Assembly (NCBI GenBank): GCA_034406715.1
Contig: CP137869.1
Coordinates: forward strand, 806,001-870,000
Length of the DNA: 64,000 nt
Origin: Rhodotorula mucilaginosa
Taxonomy: Eukaryota; Basidiomycota; Microbotryomycetes; Sporidiobolales; Sporidiobolaceae
Direction: 5' to 3'
The notes beneath the pieces were generated by a model, which saw only the letters and a program-made list of their open reading frames with translations, was not told where the DNA came from and did not search any database. Position numbers and translations under genes: made by a program. Every line of letters starts with the position of its first letter. The first letter of the stretch is position 1. This document shows positions 48,400 through 59,916 of this stretch, in pieces.

Positions 48400-51300
48400 G
48401 TCGGCTGCATCGGCTGCGGCATCGGCTGCGGCATCGGTTGCGGCATCGATTGCATGGCCTGCATTGCATTCGAGCTTGTACCGGCGCTCCCTTGGAAGCC
48501 GGCGATGCTCGACGTGGCCGGTCCGCTCATCGTGCTCGTCGTGACCTGGTCTGGCGGGCGGGGCGGCTGCATTTGTTGCGGCGCGAGCTGCTGGTAGTGC
48601 TGCTCGACCGCACCCGGATACGCTGGCAGAGCGAGTTGCTGAACGACGCGACCGGACGGACTCGAGATGGTCGAGGTGTCCTGGCGCAAGACGGCCATCA
48701 CGTCCGAGTTGGCCGTGTGCGAAGACTGCGTCTTGACGCCCGTCTCGAGCAGAGTGCGAACGACCTGCGCTTGCGCGTGAGACGGGTGCTCCTCGCAGGT
48801 GCCGACGGCGTCGAAGAATGCGGCGCCGAGCTCGAGGAGACGGGGAAGCTTCTGAGTGTATTGCCAGGGCGATTGCGGTTGCGGGTCGCGGAGGAGCTCG
48901 AGGTTGGTCGTCAGGATGCCCTGCAAAGCGACACGTCGTCAGCGCTCCGGCGCTCCGAACATTACGTTGCAACAGCACTCACATCGTTGACGAGCTTGGA
49001 GAGGAACACGAGCGGGAAAATGTAGGCGATGCAGTTCTGCCAGGGAGCCGATCAGTCAGATCTTCCGCTCAATGCAGGGCAGGAAGCGAGGACAGGAATG
49101 CTCACGATGGCGTCCATCCCCCACTTGCTCTGGCCGACAATCTGGTCGTCCAGGATCAACCTCCGGTAGCCGTCGGCTCGCTCCGCCTCTTCCCACTGCA
49201 CCGTCCTCCACGCCCCGGGAGTTCTCGACTCTTCCGAGAGGGAAAAGACGAGAAACTCGGCCGCCTTGACGCAGCGCTGCAGGCCCTCGTACTCCCAATC
49301 GTTCAGTCCGCGCGGGCCTTCGACCCGAAGGCGTTTCGCCCGCCCTTCGGGGCCGTTGCTGCTTGTCGGACGACCATTCCCCGTATCGCTTTCGGACGAC
49401 GAGTTGGTGTACAATCGAGTCGACTTCCACGAAGTGTAGCAAGTCGAGTTGAATTGGAGCGTGATGAACTCGCGGAACGGCGAGATGACCGTCATCGCGA
49501 GCGGGTCGGACGGCAGCTGACGGAGGAGCGCCGGGATCCACGTCTCGTCAAAGCTGCGCATCCCTTGCGTGTAACGCTCGAGGTCGTGTTTCGGAATCCG
49601 ACGCGTCCGCTCATACGCGTAGCTGCGGAGTATCGGCCGCGCAACCTCAAACATCTCGACCGAGGCCGCCAGGCTGCACGCGTCCGAGCATCGTCAGCGA
49701 GAAGCCCAGTCGCGCCTCGTATGGTCCTGAGAGCAACCTACCGGACATCGTACGGCTGCAGCTGCATCGATGAAAAGAGCCGCGTCACCGTCAAGGCGTG
49801 ACCGCCTTCCATATTGCAGCGCCTCCCGCTCTGCACGTTTCCGTGCACATCGTTGCTGAGAAGCCAGAAGTAGAGACTGCGAAGAGGCACGGGGTGGTCT
49901 TTGTTAGTCGAGCGGTCGTCGCCACGCCGCATTGAAAGCCGAATGCGTACCGGAGATCTCGCACGAGGTCTTTCGGGATCGGTGTCCCGTTCGCACTCGC
50001 GGAATGAGCGCGAGCGAACCGCGGCACCGTCTCCTTCAAGTCGAGCCGCTCGGCCGTGCGGGCCAAGATCCCCTGGAGCATCCAGCTCGCGAGTCCGTTG
50101 ACCTTGCTCGCGCGCATGGCCTCGGTCGTGTCCATCCCTTCGGCCCGGCGCGAGACGAGCTGCGTCGGTTTGTACAGGTTGAGCAAGTCGATCGCGCGCA
50201 GAAAGTCGGTCGTGAGTTCGTGCGGTTGCGGATTCAAGAGTTGCGGGGCGATGATGGCATTGAGGAACGTGACGAGGGTGAGGTGCAGTTGAGACGGGAA
50301 GGGGGACGAGTACGCGGTCGAGAGGAGCAGGATCGTGTGGAAGAGCAAGGACGAGCGGGACCGGACGACGAGGGGATCTCGGTCCTCGTCGAGCGACAAC
50401 ATCATGACCCACGGGTGCAACGACGCGAAGAAAAAGTCAAACAGCTGCTGACACTCTTCGGCCGTCAGCAGACCGCGGCGGAGCGCGTCCGGAGCACCGT
50501 AGTCGTTCGACTGCATGAAAGGGTATTTCGGTGTCCGCGCTGTTCCCTGGATCTGGTCGATGGTCGCGTTGATCTCGTGCAGAGGGTTCGCAGCGTCGGC
50601 CGCCGCTCGTCCGACGCTCGCGTTGTCGTCCGTCGCCTCGCCGTCTTCAGACGAATGCGGTGACGGAGACCGGAGATGGCGATCGTACGAGTTGTGCGAG
50701 ATGACCCCGGGCGAGTGATGCGTTCCGTCTTTGATCCGGAGTGCCGCTTCGATCGACTGCAAGCGAGACGAGATCTCGTACAACCTGTGGCGGAGAAAGT
50801 CAGATTCCGAGTCACAAGGGCCCCGGAGGTCGCCACACCGGCGCACTTTTGTGTCATGACGCCCGAGTCTCCGGTGTGCGCAGAGAGCATGTCTTCTGGC
50901 GGCCGCGGGACCGTGTGAGTCCCGGGCGGGAACTTGCACTCGAGTTTGTACAGCTCGCATCGACGACACGGCACTGCGAATGAATTCGGGTCAGGACACC
51001 GCCTCCCTCCCGCGGCTTGGAGGAAGAGCGCGCACCAAAAGGAGGTCCTTCGCATCTGTGGAAAAGAGTCGGAGGGGAGTCAGCGGCGCGATGGATGGAT
51101 CTAAGGCTCGGGGAATCGGTCCCTACTTTTGCTTGACACTCTTGCACCCCGCACAGGCAGCTTTGCTGCGAGTCTTCTTCTCCTTCTCCTTCTCTGCGTC
51201 CTTTGCGCCCTTGCCCTTCAAGGTGCGGCGAGCACTCCCGGGCGTCGCCGTCGTCGTCACCGGGGCGGAATGATCGGCGGCGTCGGGCGGCGGGGCGCTG

Positions 51301-51686
51301 CCGTGCGCGTCCATCTCGCTCGCACTCCGTTTGACGCCGTTGATGTGGCCACCTTCCGGGATCGCGCTCATTGTTGTGGCAGTGGGGTCGCCACCGCCTG
51401 CAGCGCTTGCGGAGCTGGGTGCCGTGAGGCCACTGGCAGTCGAGGCCGAGTTCGAGTTCGAGGCAGCCGGACCGACGCTGGGGTACAGGTTGCTCGGGGC
51501 GTTTGGGGGTGGTACGAATGCGCCGAACGTAAAGGCGTTCGCTGCGCGTTCTTCGCCGGAAGATGCGAGCGGCAGGCGAGCGGGGATGTTAGAGCTGTTA
51601 GAGCCGACGCCCGCCGACGGATGACGTTCCCGAGCATTCCCTTCGCCTCCCTCGAGAGGCGCTCCCGGACCCCCGACGTGGTACAT
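48171..51686 (-). CDS. Zn2Cys6 fungal transcription factor
   Basis: The binuclear zinc cluster appears only after removing two introns: ACAGCKSVKQK|CEGPPF|V followed by PCRRCELYKLECKF, giving C-x2-C-x6-C-x6-C-x2-C-x6-C. A disordered 170-residue leader precedes it, with a basic stretch (KDAEKEKEKKTRSK) abutting the cluster. A helix (LYEISSRLQSIEAALRI) after it may dimerise. The middle is a fungal-specific transcription factor region (LLTAEECQQLFDFFFASLHP, LLFHTILLLSTAYSSPFPSQ, LASWMLQGILARTAERLDL, LYFWLLSNDVHGNVQSGRRC), as in AraC/Gal4-type regulators. The C terminus is Gln/Met/Pro-rich with 11 consecutive Gln and ends with an acidic-aromatic segment (LNDFEPLFGNETDGALWQWG) that looks like an activation domain. 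The target pathway cannot be told. Confidence 0.85.
48372..48398 (-). repeat. CAG repeat (9 units) encoding poly-Gln
   Basis: Nine perfect CAG codons (read as CTG on the plus strand), followed by CAA CAG, encode 11 Gln in the transcription factor tail. They abut repeated Pro-Gln-Pro-Met units. Length variation between strains is likely. Confidence 0.92.
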
Positions 51687-52292
51687 CTGGGGGCTGCGTA
51701 CAGTGTTGAACCGCTCGCGTACGCACTCGGGTGCAGGGTGGAACCGCGGGCAAAGCTGGGGACGTCAACTTTCTTCCGCGCGCCAAAACGGAGTTTGATC
51801 GAAAGAAGCGGCGGAGAAAAAGGGCACCGTCGATTCCGAGTACGCTTGCACTAACGCATGCGTAGTGCATGGCGACGGATATCCGGTTCATTCGATCTCA
51901 TCTGTAAAGTATATTTCGGAAAACAAATTGCTGAGTAAGGATTAGGTTTATCTGCATATTGCGTCAAAATGAATTGAGCCCGCCTGCGCCACTCGATAGA
52001 ACTTTAAGCCAGAGGTACAAGCTTAAGCTGTCACGGAGGCGCCTCCTCTGAATCGCCGAGTAGTAAGTACGTACGCAAATCGAGAGGGCACCCGGAAAGA
52101 GTCGGAGAAGGGCCGGAATTGGTCAGAACGCTCGTTGGGAAAGCTTGTAATTACAACAGCTGATAGTCCCGCCGCTCGACTTGGTCCCAAGGAAGATGAC
52201 TGAACTGTGCTCCAGAACGGAGAAGCGGAGAAGGGCGAGGTGAAAAGAAGGGCGGCCGCCCAAAGGAGGAGAAGGTCGGAGAGATCGTTGAT
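51687..52292. other. Intergenic, promoter of the Zn2Cys6 gene
   Basis: About 600 bp. It includes the most AT-rich patch of this part (about 51895-52010). The 5' leader of the transcription factor and the 3' region of CENP-A are expected here. No gene is recognised. Confidence 0.4.
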
Positions 52293-53198
52293 TCACATGA
52301 AATCGCCTCGGATGCGACGGACGAGCTGCATGTCGCGCTGCATGATGGTGACTCGCTTCGCATGCAGGGCGCACAGGTTCGAGTCCTCGAACAAGTGGAC
52401 GAGGTAGCTGTGAGAAGATCTCTGAGGTCAGGATATTGCACACGGCCGTCGCGAGGATAGGGAGGGAGGAACTCACGCTTCGGTCGCCTCTTGCAGTGCC
52501 AGTAGGGCCGAACTCTGCCATCGCAGACCTGTAGAGTTGCCGTCCTCGTCCTCGAAGAACTCCATGGCGATTTCTCGCACCTGAAGACGAGCGTAGACCC
52601 AGCAGCAGGAATCAGTAAGAAAGAAAGGCCGCTTTGGGGGGGGAAAAGACCGGGTTGAAGCAGCCAAGAGGACCCACCAATCGCGCAAAGGGTAGTCGCC
52701 GCAGCAACAAGTTTGTGCTCTTCTGGAAGAATCGAATCTCTCGCAGTGCGACCGTGCCCGGGCGGAAACGGTGCGGTTTTCGAGGAGCCGGCTGGGCGGG
52801 TGGTGCGGCTTGACCGGCTGCGGAGGCGCGAGCCGTGGGACGCGTCAGTAGCCCGTTCCCAGCTCCTGGACACCGTTCTTGGGTGCCCTCTTCCCACTAT
52901 GTCGCACAGCGGAGACGCGTTTCCAAACCGCGGGCCCCGTCACAATGGGAGTCCGACGCTCTTGTGTCCCCAGCCTGGCGAGATCCGAGCCCACTGCAAG
53001 CAAGAGTCACTCACGTCGTGTCTTTCCGCCCGTCGTTTTCCTCGGCGCTTTGCCAGCCGCCGCCGCCGCCCCTCCTCCTGGTCCCCGTCTCGGCGCGGCC
53101 TGACCTCCTCCGAGCGCCATTCCGCTCACCCGTCGCTGCACCGTCGTGACAGTCTTCTTGGCTGCCACGACAGTCTTTTTCCGTGGTGATTGCGCCAT
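52293..53198 (-). CDS. CSE4: Centromeric histone H3 variant CENP-A
   Basis: CENP-A replaces H3 in centromeric nucleosomes and marks where the kinetochore forms. Four exons. The N-terminal tail ([20 protein letters not shown], then Gly/Ala/Arg-rich) has no similarity to the H3 tail. The histone fold starts [20 protein letters not shown] and continues [59 protein letters not shown] and [12 protein letters not shown]. Against canonical H3, loop 1 is expanded ([16 protein letters not shown]), H3-specific positions are changed (FFQKSTNLL), and the Gln-Ala/Trp-Gln core and LVHLFED are CENP-A-like. These features, rather than a plain H3, support CENP-A. Introns carry clean GTGAGT/GTGGGT donors. The gene's own position says nothing about where the centromere lies. 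Confidence 0.9.
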
Positions 53199-53580
53199 CG
53201 TTGGTGAGCTCCTTCAGATGCGTGCGCGAGGGCTAGCGGGCGAGCGACGCGGGTCGATCACAAATTGGCGGAGCGCAAGTCGCGGTCGGTGGGGAGGGAG
53301 CGAGCACGTCGAGGGTGATATGGACGCGTCGGCGAGTCAGCAGGGCGAAGTGATGTCGCTCTTGATGGTCCGATTCGCTGCTCTCGTTATGTACTTCGTG
53401 CTCGACGGGCGTCGGAGTGAGCAGAAGGACCAAACAATTGGCGCCGTCACGCGGAAGCGAGAGAGAAATGGCGCGCGCCGACCGCGCGCGGACAAATCGA
53501 CCCGAGTACAGTACAATCGATGCAAGCGAAAAAAATCAACTACACGGTACGGGCTATCGATCCATCCTCTGCACTCTGGC
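53199..53580. other. Intergenic between CENP-A and the MYND gene
   Basis: This is the promoter and leader of CENP-A plus the 3' end of the MYND gene. Short open frames only. Confidence 0.4.
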
Positions 53581-54616
53581 TCAAGCACGTCCGGAAGGCC
53601 TTGTCGCTCTGAAGGAAGGGCTCACGGCGCGAATGCTGGTCAGCGACGGAACGTTGAGGACCATGCTGCAAATCAGCTCGCAGTCCCTGCCGTTGAGGAC
53701 CACTAAGAATGCGGTCTCGACGACAGTGCCTGCAGCGCTTTGAAACGTGAGCACCGGGACGAGCGGATCCATCATCGTCTTGAACGAAGTCAGGATAAAC
53801 TTCTTGTCGAAACTTGTGCCCGGCGGAGGCTTCTGACGGCCCGTGTAGAGGTCGTTGATCGTGGCAAAGACTGTGACGTGGTGCAACGTGGACGAAAGCA
53901 AGGCACGCGAGATCGCCTGCACGCCGAGGTTCGAGTGACCGGTTTGCAGAATGACCGAGACGTACGCGGCCCAATCGGTGACCGACATGTCGGGGTTGCG
54001 TTTGGCTTCGCGCGGGTTGCGCAGGCGCTTCGAGAGGAAGATGATCGCGCGCGCATACGTGATCAGGGCGCGAGCACGATCTGGGTCGGGCACCGTTTCG
54101 GGTTGCTCGCAGGCTTTGATGAGCTGCGCGGGAGGGGGTTTTCCAAGGTCAGATCACAGGTCGCAGAGCGAAATCGGTCGCAGTTCACCTTCTTGTAGGT
54201 TCCGTCTTTGGCGCTGGCGAGGATCTCGAGCGTGCGTCCCCACGTCAGTTTTCCCTTGCCCGAGTCTGGTCGCATCGCCAAACACTTGCGCCAGCATTCC
54301 CACAGCGCCTGGTCGTCGGCGTCGTTCGATTCAGAGCGGCAACTGTCTGCCATGGAAGTCAGGTAGGTAGCTTCTTCGTTTGTCAAGCTTGGCGGGGTGT
54401 AGGGCGAAGAGCGGTCCGGTCCGCAGACGAGTTTGTGACCTGGCCAGACCTGCATTGCGCGTCGTCAGCCGGCTCAGTGCTGCGGAGGAACGTCGAGAGA
54501 GCACGCACGAGTTTCTGATGCTCCATCGAGCAAAAGTACAGAGTCTGGCACCCGCTGCAGCGCTGTTCAGTCAACGATCCGCAAACACAGCAAGGCCGCG
54601 AAGCAGGAGTCGTCAT
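53581..54616 (-). CDS. MYND zinc-finger protein
   Basis: An N-terminal MYND finger is split by one intron: CCVCGSLTEQRCSGCQTLYF, then CSMEHQKL|VWPGHKLVC. This fits C-x2-C, C-x2-C, C-x3-H/C and H-x3-C of the family, which binds proline-rich partner peptides, often in transcriptional repressors. The rest is helical without a SET or other enzymatic domain (YLTSMADSCRSESNDADDQA, LWECWRKCLAMRPD, LIKACEQPETVPDPDRARAL, WAAYVSVILQTGHSNLGVQA, LSSTLHHVTVFATINDLYTG). The arrangement is common among uncharacterised basidiomycete MYND proteins. Three exons; the intron between GTYKK and LIKACEQ removes an apparent read-through peptide. The function is unknown. Confidence 0.75.
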
Positions 54617-55014
54617 TGGTGAAAGCTCCGAGTCTGGCTTCGTGTGCAGGGCTGGGCGACGGTCAGAGGCGGCGAACGAGAGAATGATGACACGCCAGTC
54701 CGTCGGACCGACGATGCGCAGCAGCGTAAGACTTTGTGTGGCTCGATGCGAGGTCCGATCGAGCGCAGGGGCTCGAAAGGCTGCCTTGCAGAGGCAGGAG
54801 TGAGCGAGAGCGAGATTGACGTCGGCCAAACGAGACGAGGCCGACGTCGACGGTGGGCCGGGCAAAAGCAAAAAAAAGTTCGTCCTTCTAGCTCTTCGCA
54901 AAGAGCATTAAATTTCAAATTGCATTCGAAAAGAATGGGCAACGAGCTCTCAAGAGACCGTTCCGAAAGTAGTGAAGAAAGAGTCAGATATTTCAGAAAT
55001 CTCGCTCGTGTGCC
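54617..55014. other. Intergenic between MYND and TMEM97-like genes
   Basis: This is the promoter/leader of the MYND gene and the 3' end of the next. It contains an AT-rich patch near 54895-54930. No gene is seen. Confidence 0.4.
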
Positions 55015-55876
55015 TCATTGGACCTTTGCCTTTCCGATCGTCGTATTTCGGACGAGCGACGTGAGCCGCATGCCATAGTCGACCGCCATCGCGAGCGGTA
55101 CCAGAAAGAAGGGAACATAGGAGGCGAGGAGCTTGACGAGGTGTTCGGTCTTGATGCCCGGCATGGTCAGGACCGTCGCCAAGCAAGCAAACGTAGTCGT
55201 GCTGGACGAGGCGCCGTAGATCGCCAAGAGAGGCCAGATGGACGGATCCCCTGTTCAGCCAGCGGCAAGGGAGGACTCGTCAATGAGGTAAAAGAGAGAG
55301 AGAGAAAGAAAAGCGCAAGTGGCGACTCACGCTTCCAGAGTCCTCGCACGCCGAGGAAGAACACCGGAACCTGGAATAGGACCTCGAGGATGATAAAGCT
55401 CTGTGTCTCGTAGAAATTTAGCCACAAACCCAGCCTGTACGGTGCGAGATTGGGAGCGAACCTGAAACCAGGCAAACATGGGAGCGTTTGCATTCTGCAG
55501 CAGCGGATCATCTCGCGCGGCGAAGAGGACTGCGCGACGCGGACCGGCATGTAGAGTCTTAGCCATTTCATCTCTGCACAGAAAGCGCGCATCAAGACGA
55601 ACAAGCTGTGCGAAGCCATGCAGGAGAAAGTCGCTCTGCGCAGAAAAGCGCCTGTACGTCTGCGGGCGAGTTCCTCCTTCGTCAGTCGGAGGTCGTTGCC
55701 TTGGTCGTGCTCGCAGCTGACGTACCGACAAGCAGCGTGGCCGGTATATGGATGGCGAGGAAAGCTCTGGCGCGATCAAGCAAAGATGAGCGGCGGAGTC
55801 GACGACACATTCGCTGGCCGATAGATGGAGCGAGAGCTCACAGGTAGATGCGATCCCGAGCAGCAGCGGACAGCAT
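55015..55876 (-). CDS. EXPERA-domain membrane protein, TMEM97/sigma-2 receptor-like
   Basis: EXPERA proteins are four-helix ER membrane proteins that bind sterols or sterol intermediates; TMEM97 is linked to NPC1 and cholesterol transport. Pieces visible are MLSAAARDRIYL|AFLAIHIPATLLV (TM1), DVQALF, the loop DDPLLQNANAPMFAW, then LGLWLNFYETQSFIILEVLF and QVPVFFLGVRGLWK (TM2), LLAIYGASSSTTTFACLATV (TM3), and LLASYVPFFLVPLAMAVDYG (TM4), ending TTIGKAKVQ. The order and the YxPFFLxPLxMxxDxG-like motif fit the family. Five or six exons; the exact joins near 55480 and 55580 are uncertain because two nearby frames compete. It is divergent from the HELLS-like gene across about 160 bp. Confidence 0.75.
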
Positions 55877-56038
55877 CCTGAGCGTGCGATGAAAGCGTAA
55901 AGTGTCGAAAGGACGCGACGCGGCGCGGTTTCGATTCTCAAAGGCTCGAGAGCGGCGAGGGTTGGAAGCGAGCCAGCGCACGGTGACCGCTAGCCGAGCA
56001 GTGAGAGATCGGTTGGGGCTGTCTAGACGTGCAGAACC

Positions 56039-59000
56039 ATGAAGACTACCTCCACACGACCCGCCAACGCCGGAGCGACAGAAGCGATCGTTCTCGACTC
56101 GGACACGGCCGACAGCGACAACGACGCCGTCATCGTCGAGACGGGAGAGACGACGCCCGAGACGCACGACGACGCAGAGTACAAGGAACCGATCGCCGTC
56201 GACGAGGAGGCAGACCGCCAGGCTGAGCAAGCCAGGGGCAAGGACCAAGCGGTACCATCGGTCAGTCCGCCACACTTTCTTGCACGGCTCGCTAGCAGGC
56301 TGACGGGGAATTGGCGCACACAGTCTCGACCGAAGGACGAAAAAGAGGCCAAGAAGCTCCTCCGAAAAGCCCTCCTGGATGTCGTCGAAAAGGTCGGATC
56401 AACGTCACTTTCCAGTCCTCAGCAGATGAGAACCCGCATATTGACGGTCTTGCTTTTCTCCCGCTCTTCTGCAGACACGGCACTACACGGAGGCTATCGA
56501 AAAGGTGAGGGAGCCGCACCCACGATGCAAAGCGTCGAGCGACTGACCCCCGTTTCCGTTCGCAGGACCTGAAAGCTGCAGCTGCCGCCCAAGGTCTCCC
56601 CGACGAGGAGGAGGACGGAACGGAACCGGCAGCGACCACTGGCAAAGGGAACAAGAGGGGGCGGCGTACCTCGGGCACCTCGACTCCGAAGAAGAAGCCG
56701 AAAAAGCAGGACGTTCCGCCCCTGTTCTTGCCGCAGAGCGGGCTGATTACGGGCGGAACCCTCAAGCCGTATCAACTCGACGGTCAGAACTGGATGATCC
56801 AGCGCTACATCTACGCCATGCACGGCGCAATCGTGAGTTGCTGCCGGTTCCGAGCCCAGATTGGCTTCCTCTGATTGCGATCTGGCTCAAACACAGCTCG
56901 CCGACGAGATGGGAACCGGCAAGACGCTGCAGAGTATCTCTCTCCTGGCCTTCATTCACGAGAAGATCCACGAAGCCGAGAAAAAGTCGACCGACCGGCC
57001 CTCTATCGTCATTCTGCCGAAAGCTGTTCTGTACAACTGGGCGCTCGAGCTGGAGCGGTATGTCTCTCTGTCTCTCCACAACCCTACATTATCATATTCC
57101 CCTGACCTCTTGGGATACTTTGCAGGTTCGCCCCGTCTCTTCCCGTACTGGTGTACACCGGCAACAAGGACGAACGTGCGGAACTGCGACGATCGCGACT
57201 CGGTTTGCGCGGGATGATGAATCAGCCACCACGCGCTCGCAAGGAACCCATGCCGATTATTCTCGTGACCTGTCAGTCCATGTTCCGTTTTCTTCGTGCC
57301 GAGGTCACCAACTGATGGCAACCCAAGCCGACCGACACAGATCAAATCATGATGAACGATATCAATTGGCTCAAGGAGCTCAACTACGACGCGATCATTT
57401 GCGACGAGGCGCACAAGGCCAAAGGCTTGAACGGGCGGTAGGTATCTGTCCTGTTGCCGTGGAAGGGGCGCGTGCGGCGGAACTGACGATCTTTCGCCAC
57501 AGGACGCTCGCGTGCCTGAAGCAGCTCAAGGGCGATTTCCGCCTTCTTCTGACGGGCACTCCTCTGGTATGCTCTCTCAAACACGTCCTGCGGGCCGTAA
57601 AGTCGGCCGTACTGATGTACCCGCCCTGTTCCCCTCCCCGCAGCAAAACAACCTCACCGAACTCTACGCCCTCCTCTCCTTCATCCTCCCGCACGTCTTC
57701 AACGACCAGGACCTGTTCGAGTCGCAGTTCGACTTCTCCGAGATCACCACTTCGGACGGGTCCAAGCTCTCCGAGCAGGAAGAGGTGACGCTGCTCGTTG
57801 CGCAGCTGCAGAATATTCTCAAGCCGTTCTTGCTCCGTCGCTGCAAGAAGGACGTTATCAAGGACCTCCCCCTCAAGAAGGAGTACGTGCAGATCTACCC
57901 AACGTCAAAAAGTATTCTCGGACTCACCGTTTTCTCCTCGTAGGTATGTCCTGACCGCGCCGCTCACGGCGCGCCAGAAGGAGATGACCGAGGCGGCAGT
58001 CAAGTGAGTTTGCAGCGCCGTCTGGCGTCCGAGCCTGTGGACTGACTTGGCTTGATCATCTGGCAGCGGCGAGTTGCGAGACTTTCTCTCCGGCCAGGCA
58101 CCCTCTACGCGCGAGACGCCGAAGCAGGAGGAGACGACCCCCGGCAAGCGGCCGAGACGGAGGCGAGGCGGCGACGCGGCCATCATCGACCTCAGTTTGC
58201 TCGCCGATGATGAGGACAACTCGACGCCCCGACGTCGTACTCGCGGTGCTCGCAAAAGTTACGTCGACGCGCTGCCAGACGCCGCCGATGATGACGAGTT
58301 CGAAAGGCAATTGCACAAGCGGCAAGAGCAGGAAGCGCTCGAGGAGCAGCAGCGCGCGCTCGCCAAGGCGACGGCACAGGCGCAGACGGCCAGTAAGTTG
58401 CTTCATTGACGCCTTGACGCAGGCGTTCGTCCGTCGTAAACTGACCATATCTTCCACGACCCTTCCCCAGCGAGTCTCGTGCACAAAAAGACGAAGTGGA
58501 ACTCGGCGATGACGAATCTGCGGCAGATTGCGAACCACCCGCTGCAGAAGTACGATGATCGAGACCCGAACGCCGACCCTGAAGACATTGTGAACCTGTC
58601 TGGCAAGATGATGCTGCTCGATCGCGTTTTGCCGGAGCTGTTCCGGCGCAAGCACAAGGTGAGCGCTCGTTCTCTCTGTAGCTTTGCTCGGCCGTACAGC
58701 CCGACTGATCGCTTGTCATACCGCAGGTCCTGCTTTTCTCGCAATTCACCACGATGCTGGATCTCCTCGACGAGTATATCGAGCTGCGTCTGTGGAACCG
58801 CTACCGCATCGATGGTCGAGGCGGTCACGGCGCCAACCAGGACGAGATCAACGAGTTCAACACCGCGCCATTCTCTGATGATAGTAAGCCGCAGTGGGAA
58901 GCCGTGAAGCGCTTATTGTTGACTGTCTCTGGCTCCCCACAGCCGCCAACGTCTTCTTGCTTTCGACTCGAGCCGGAGGTGTCGGCTTGAACTTGGTCGG

Positions 59001-59775
59001 TGCTGATACCGTCATCATCTTTGACTCGGACTGGAACCCACAAAAGTACGAGCCCGAGTATATTTTTCGCGTGCGGCTAGAACACCGGCTGATCAAGTTC
59101 TCATTGTCCTCCAGCGATTTGCAAGCGATGGATCGCGCACACCGCATTGGCCAGACGAAGCCGGTCCTCGTTTTCCGTCTCGCTTCCGCCAACACAGTCG
59201 AGCAGACGATTCTTGCCAGCGCTACGAAGAAGCGCAAGCTCGAGCGGGTCGTTCTCGGCAACGGTGAGTCGCCACGCTCTGTCACATTGCCGCACACCCA
59301 AGCCTGACATGCTATCCGTCTCCCGTTCGCCTCAGACACCCTTGCTGGAGACGCCCAGGACATCTTGAACAAGGCCAAAGGCAAGAAGACCGGCGGCTCG
59401 ACCAAGAAGAAGGACGACGCAATGCGCCAGCTCGCCCAGCAGCTTCTCCAGGCGGAAGGCGAGCGCATCTCGCTCGCCGACGCGGGAGCGGAGATCTTGA
59501 CAGACGAGCAGCTGAACACTCGTGCGTGTTTCATTCTCCGCCGAAAGCAAACGGTACGGCCGACTGAAACAGGCTCTTTCCTGCGCGCAGTGCTCGACCG
59601 TTCCGACAACGCCATGAAGAGCACGGACTCTTCCGAAGCCAAAAAGGGAGCGACTTTCGAAGTCGTCGAGACAATCGAGGAGGAGACGGTCCAACAGACC
59701 AACATCCTCGACGACTTGCTTGGTGAGGAGGGCGATCACGCGTCGACGGCAAACACCTCGGACGATGAGCAGTGA
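56039..59775 (+). CDS. IRC5: SNF2 chromatin remodeller, HELLS/IRC5/DDM1-like
   Basis: A DNA-dependent ATPase of the LSH subfamily; relatives (HELLS, DDM1, MUS-30, Irc5) aid heterochromatin, DNA methylation, cohesin loading and damage tolerance. About 15 exons. An acidic N terminus ([20 protein letters not shown]) is followed by a helix ([20 protein letters not shown]). The ATPase has [15 protein letters not shown], Walker [16 protein letters not shown] in [32 protein letters not shown], and [15 protein letters not shown]. An LSH-type insertion between lobes is Lys/Asp/Glu-rich ([20 protein letters not shown]). Lobe 2 has [57 protein letters not shown] and [12 protein letters not shown]. The last exons carry the helical tail ending [10 protein letters not shown]. 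The Thr in MGTGKT replaces the usual Leu. Confidence 0.88.
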
Positions 59776-59916
59776 ACCAGCCGGCGGGCCTCTTCTTTTC
59801 TTTGTGGCATACCTCTTGATCGTTACGAAAACTGTCTTTTACATCAAAGGAGATACTGCAGAGAATACGAGAGCCGGGGAGCGGAACGGAAACGGAGGAG
59901 AGCATCGTCCTCGTCC

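Noticed and set aside
55167-55619. 150-codon minus frame beginning MASHSLFVLMRAFC in the TMEM97-like gene
   Set aside because: It contains part of the right exon, but its N-terminal portion is in the wrong frame compared with DDPLLQNANAPMFAW, which fits the EXPERA family.
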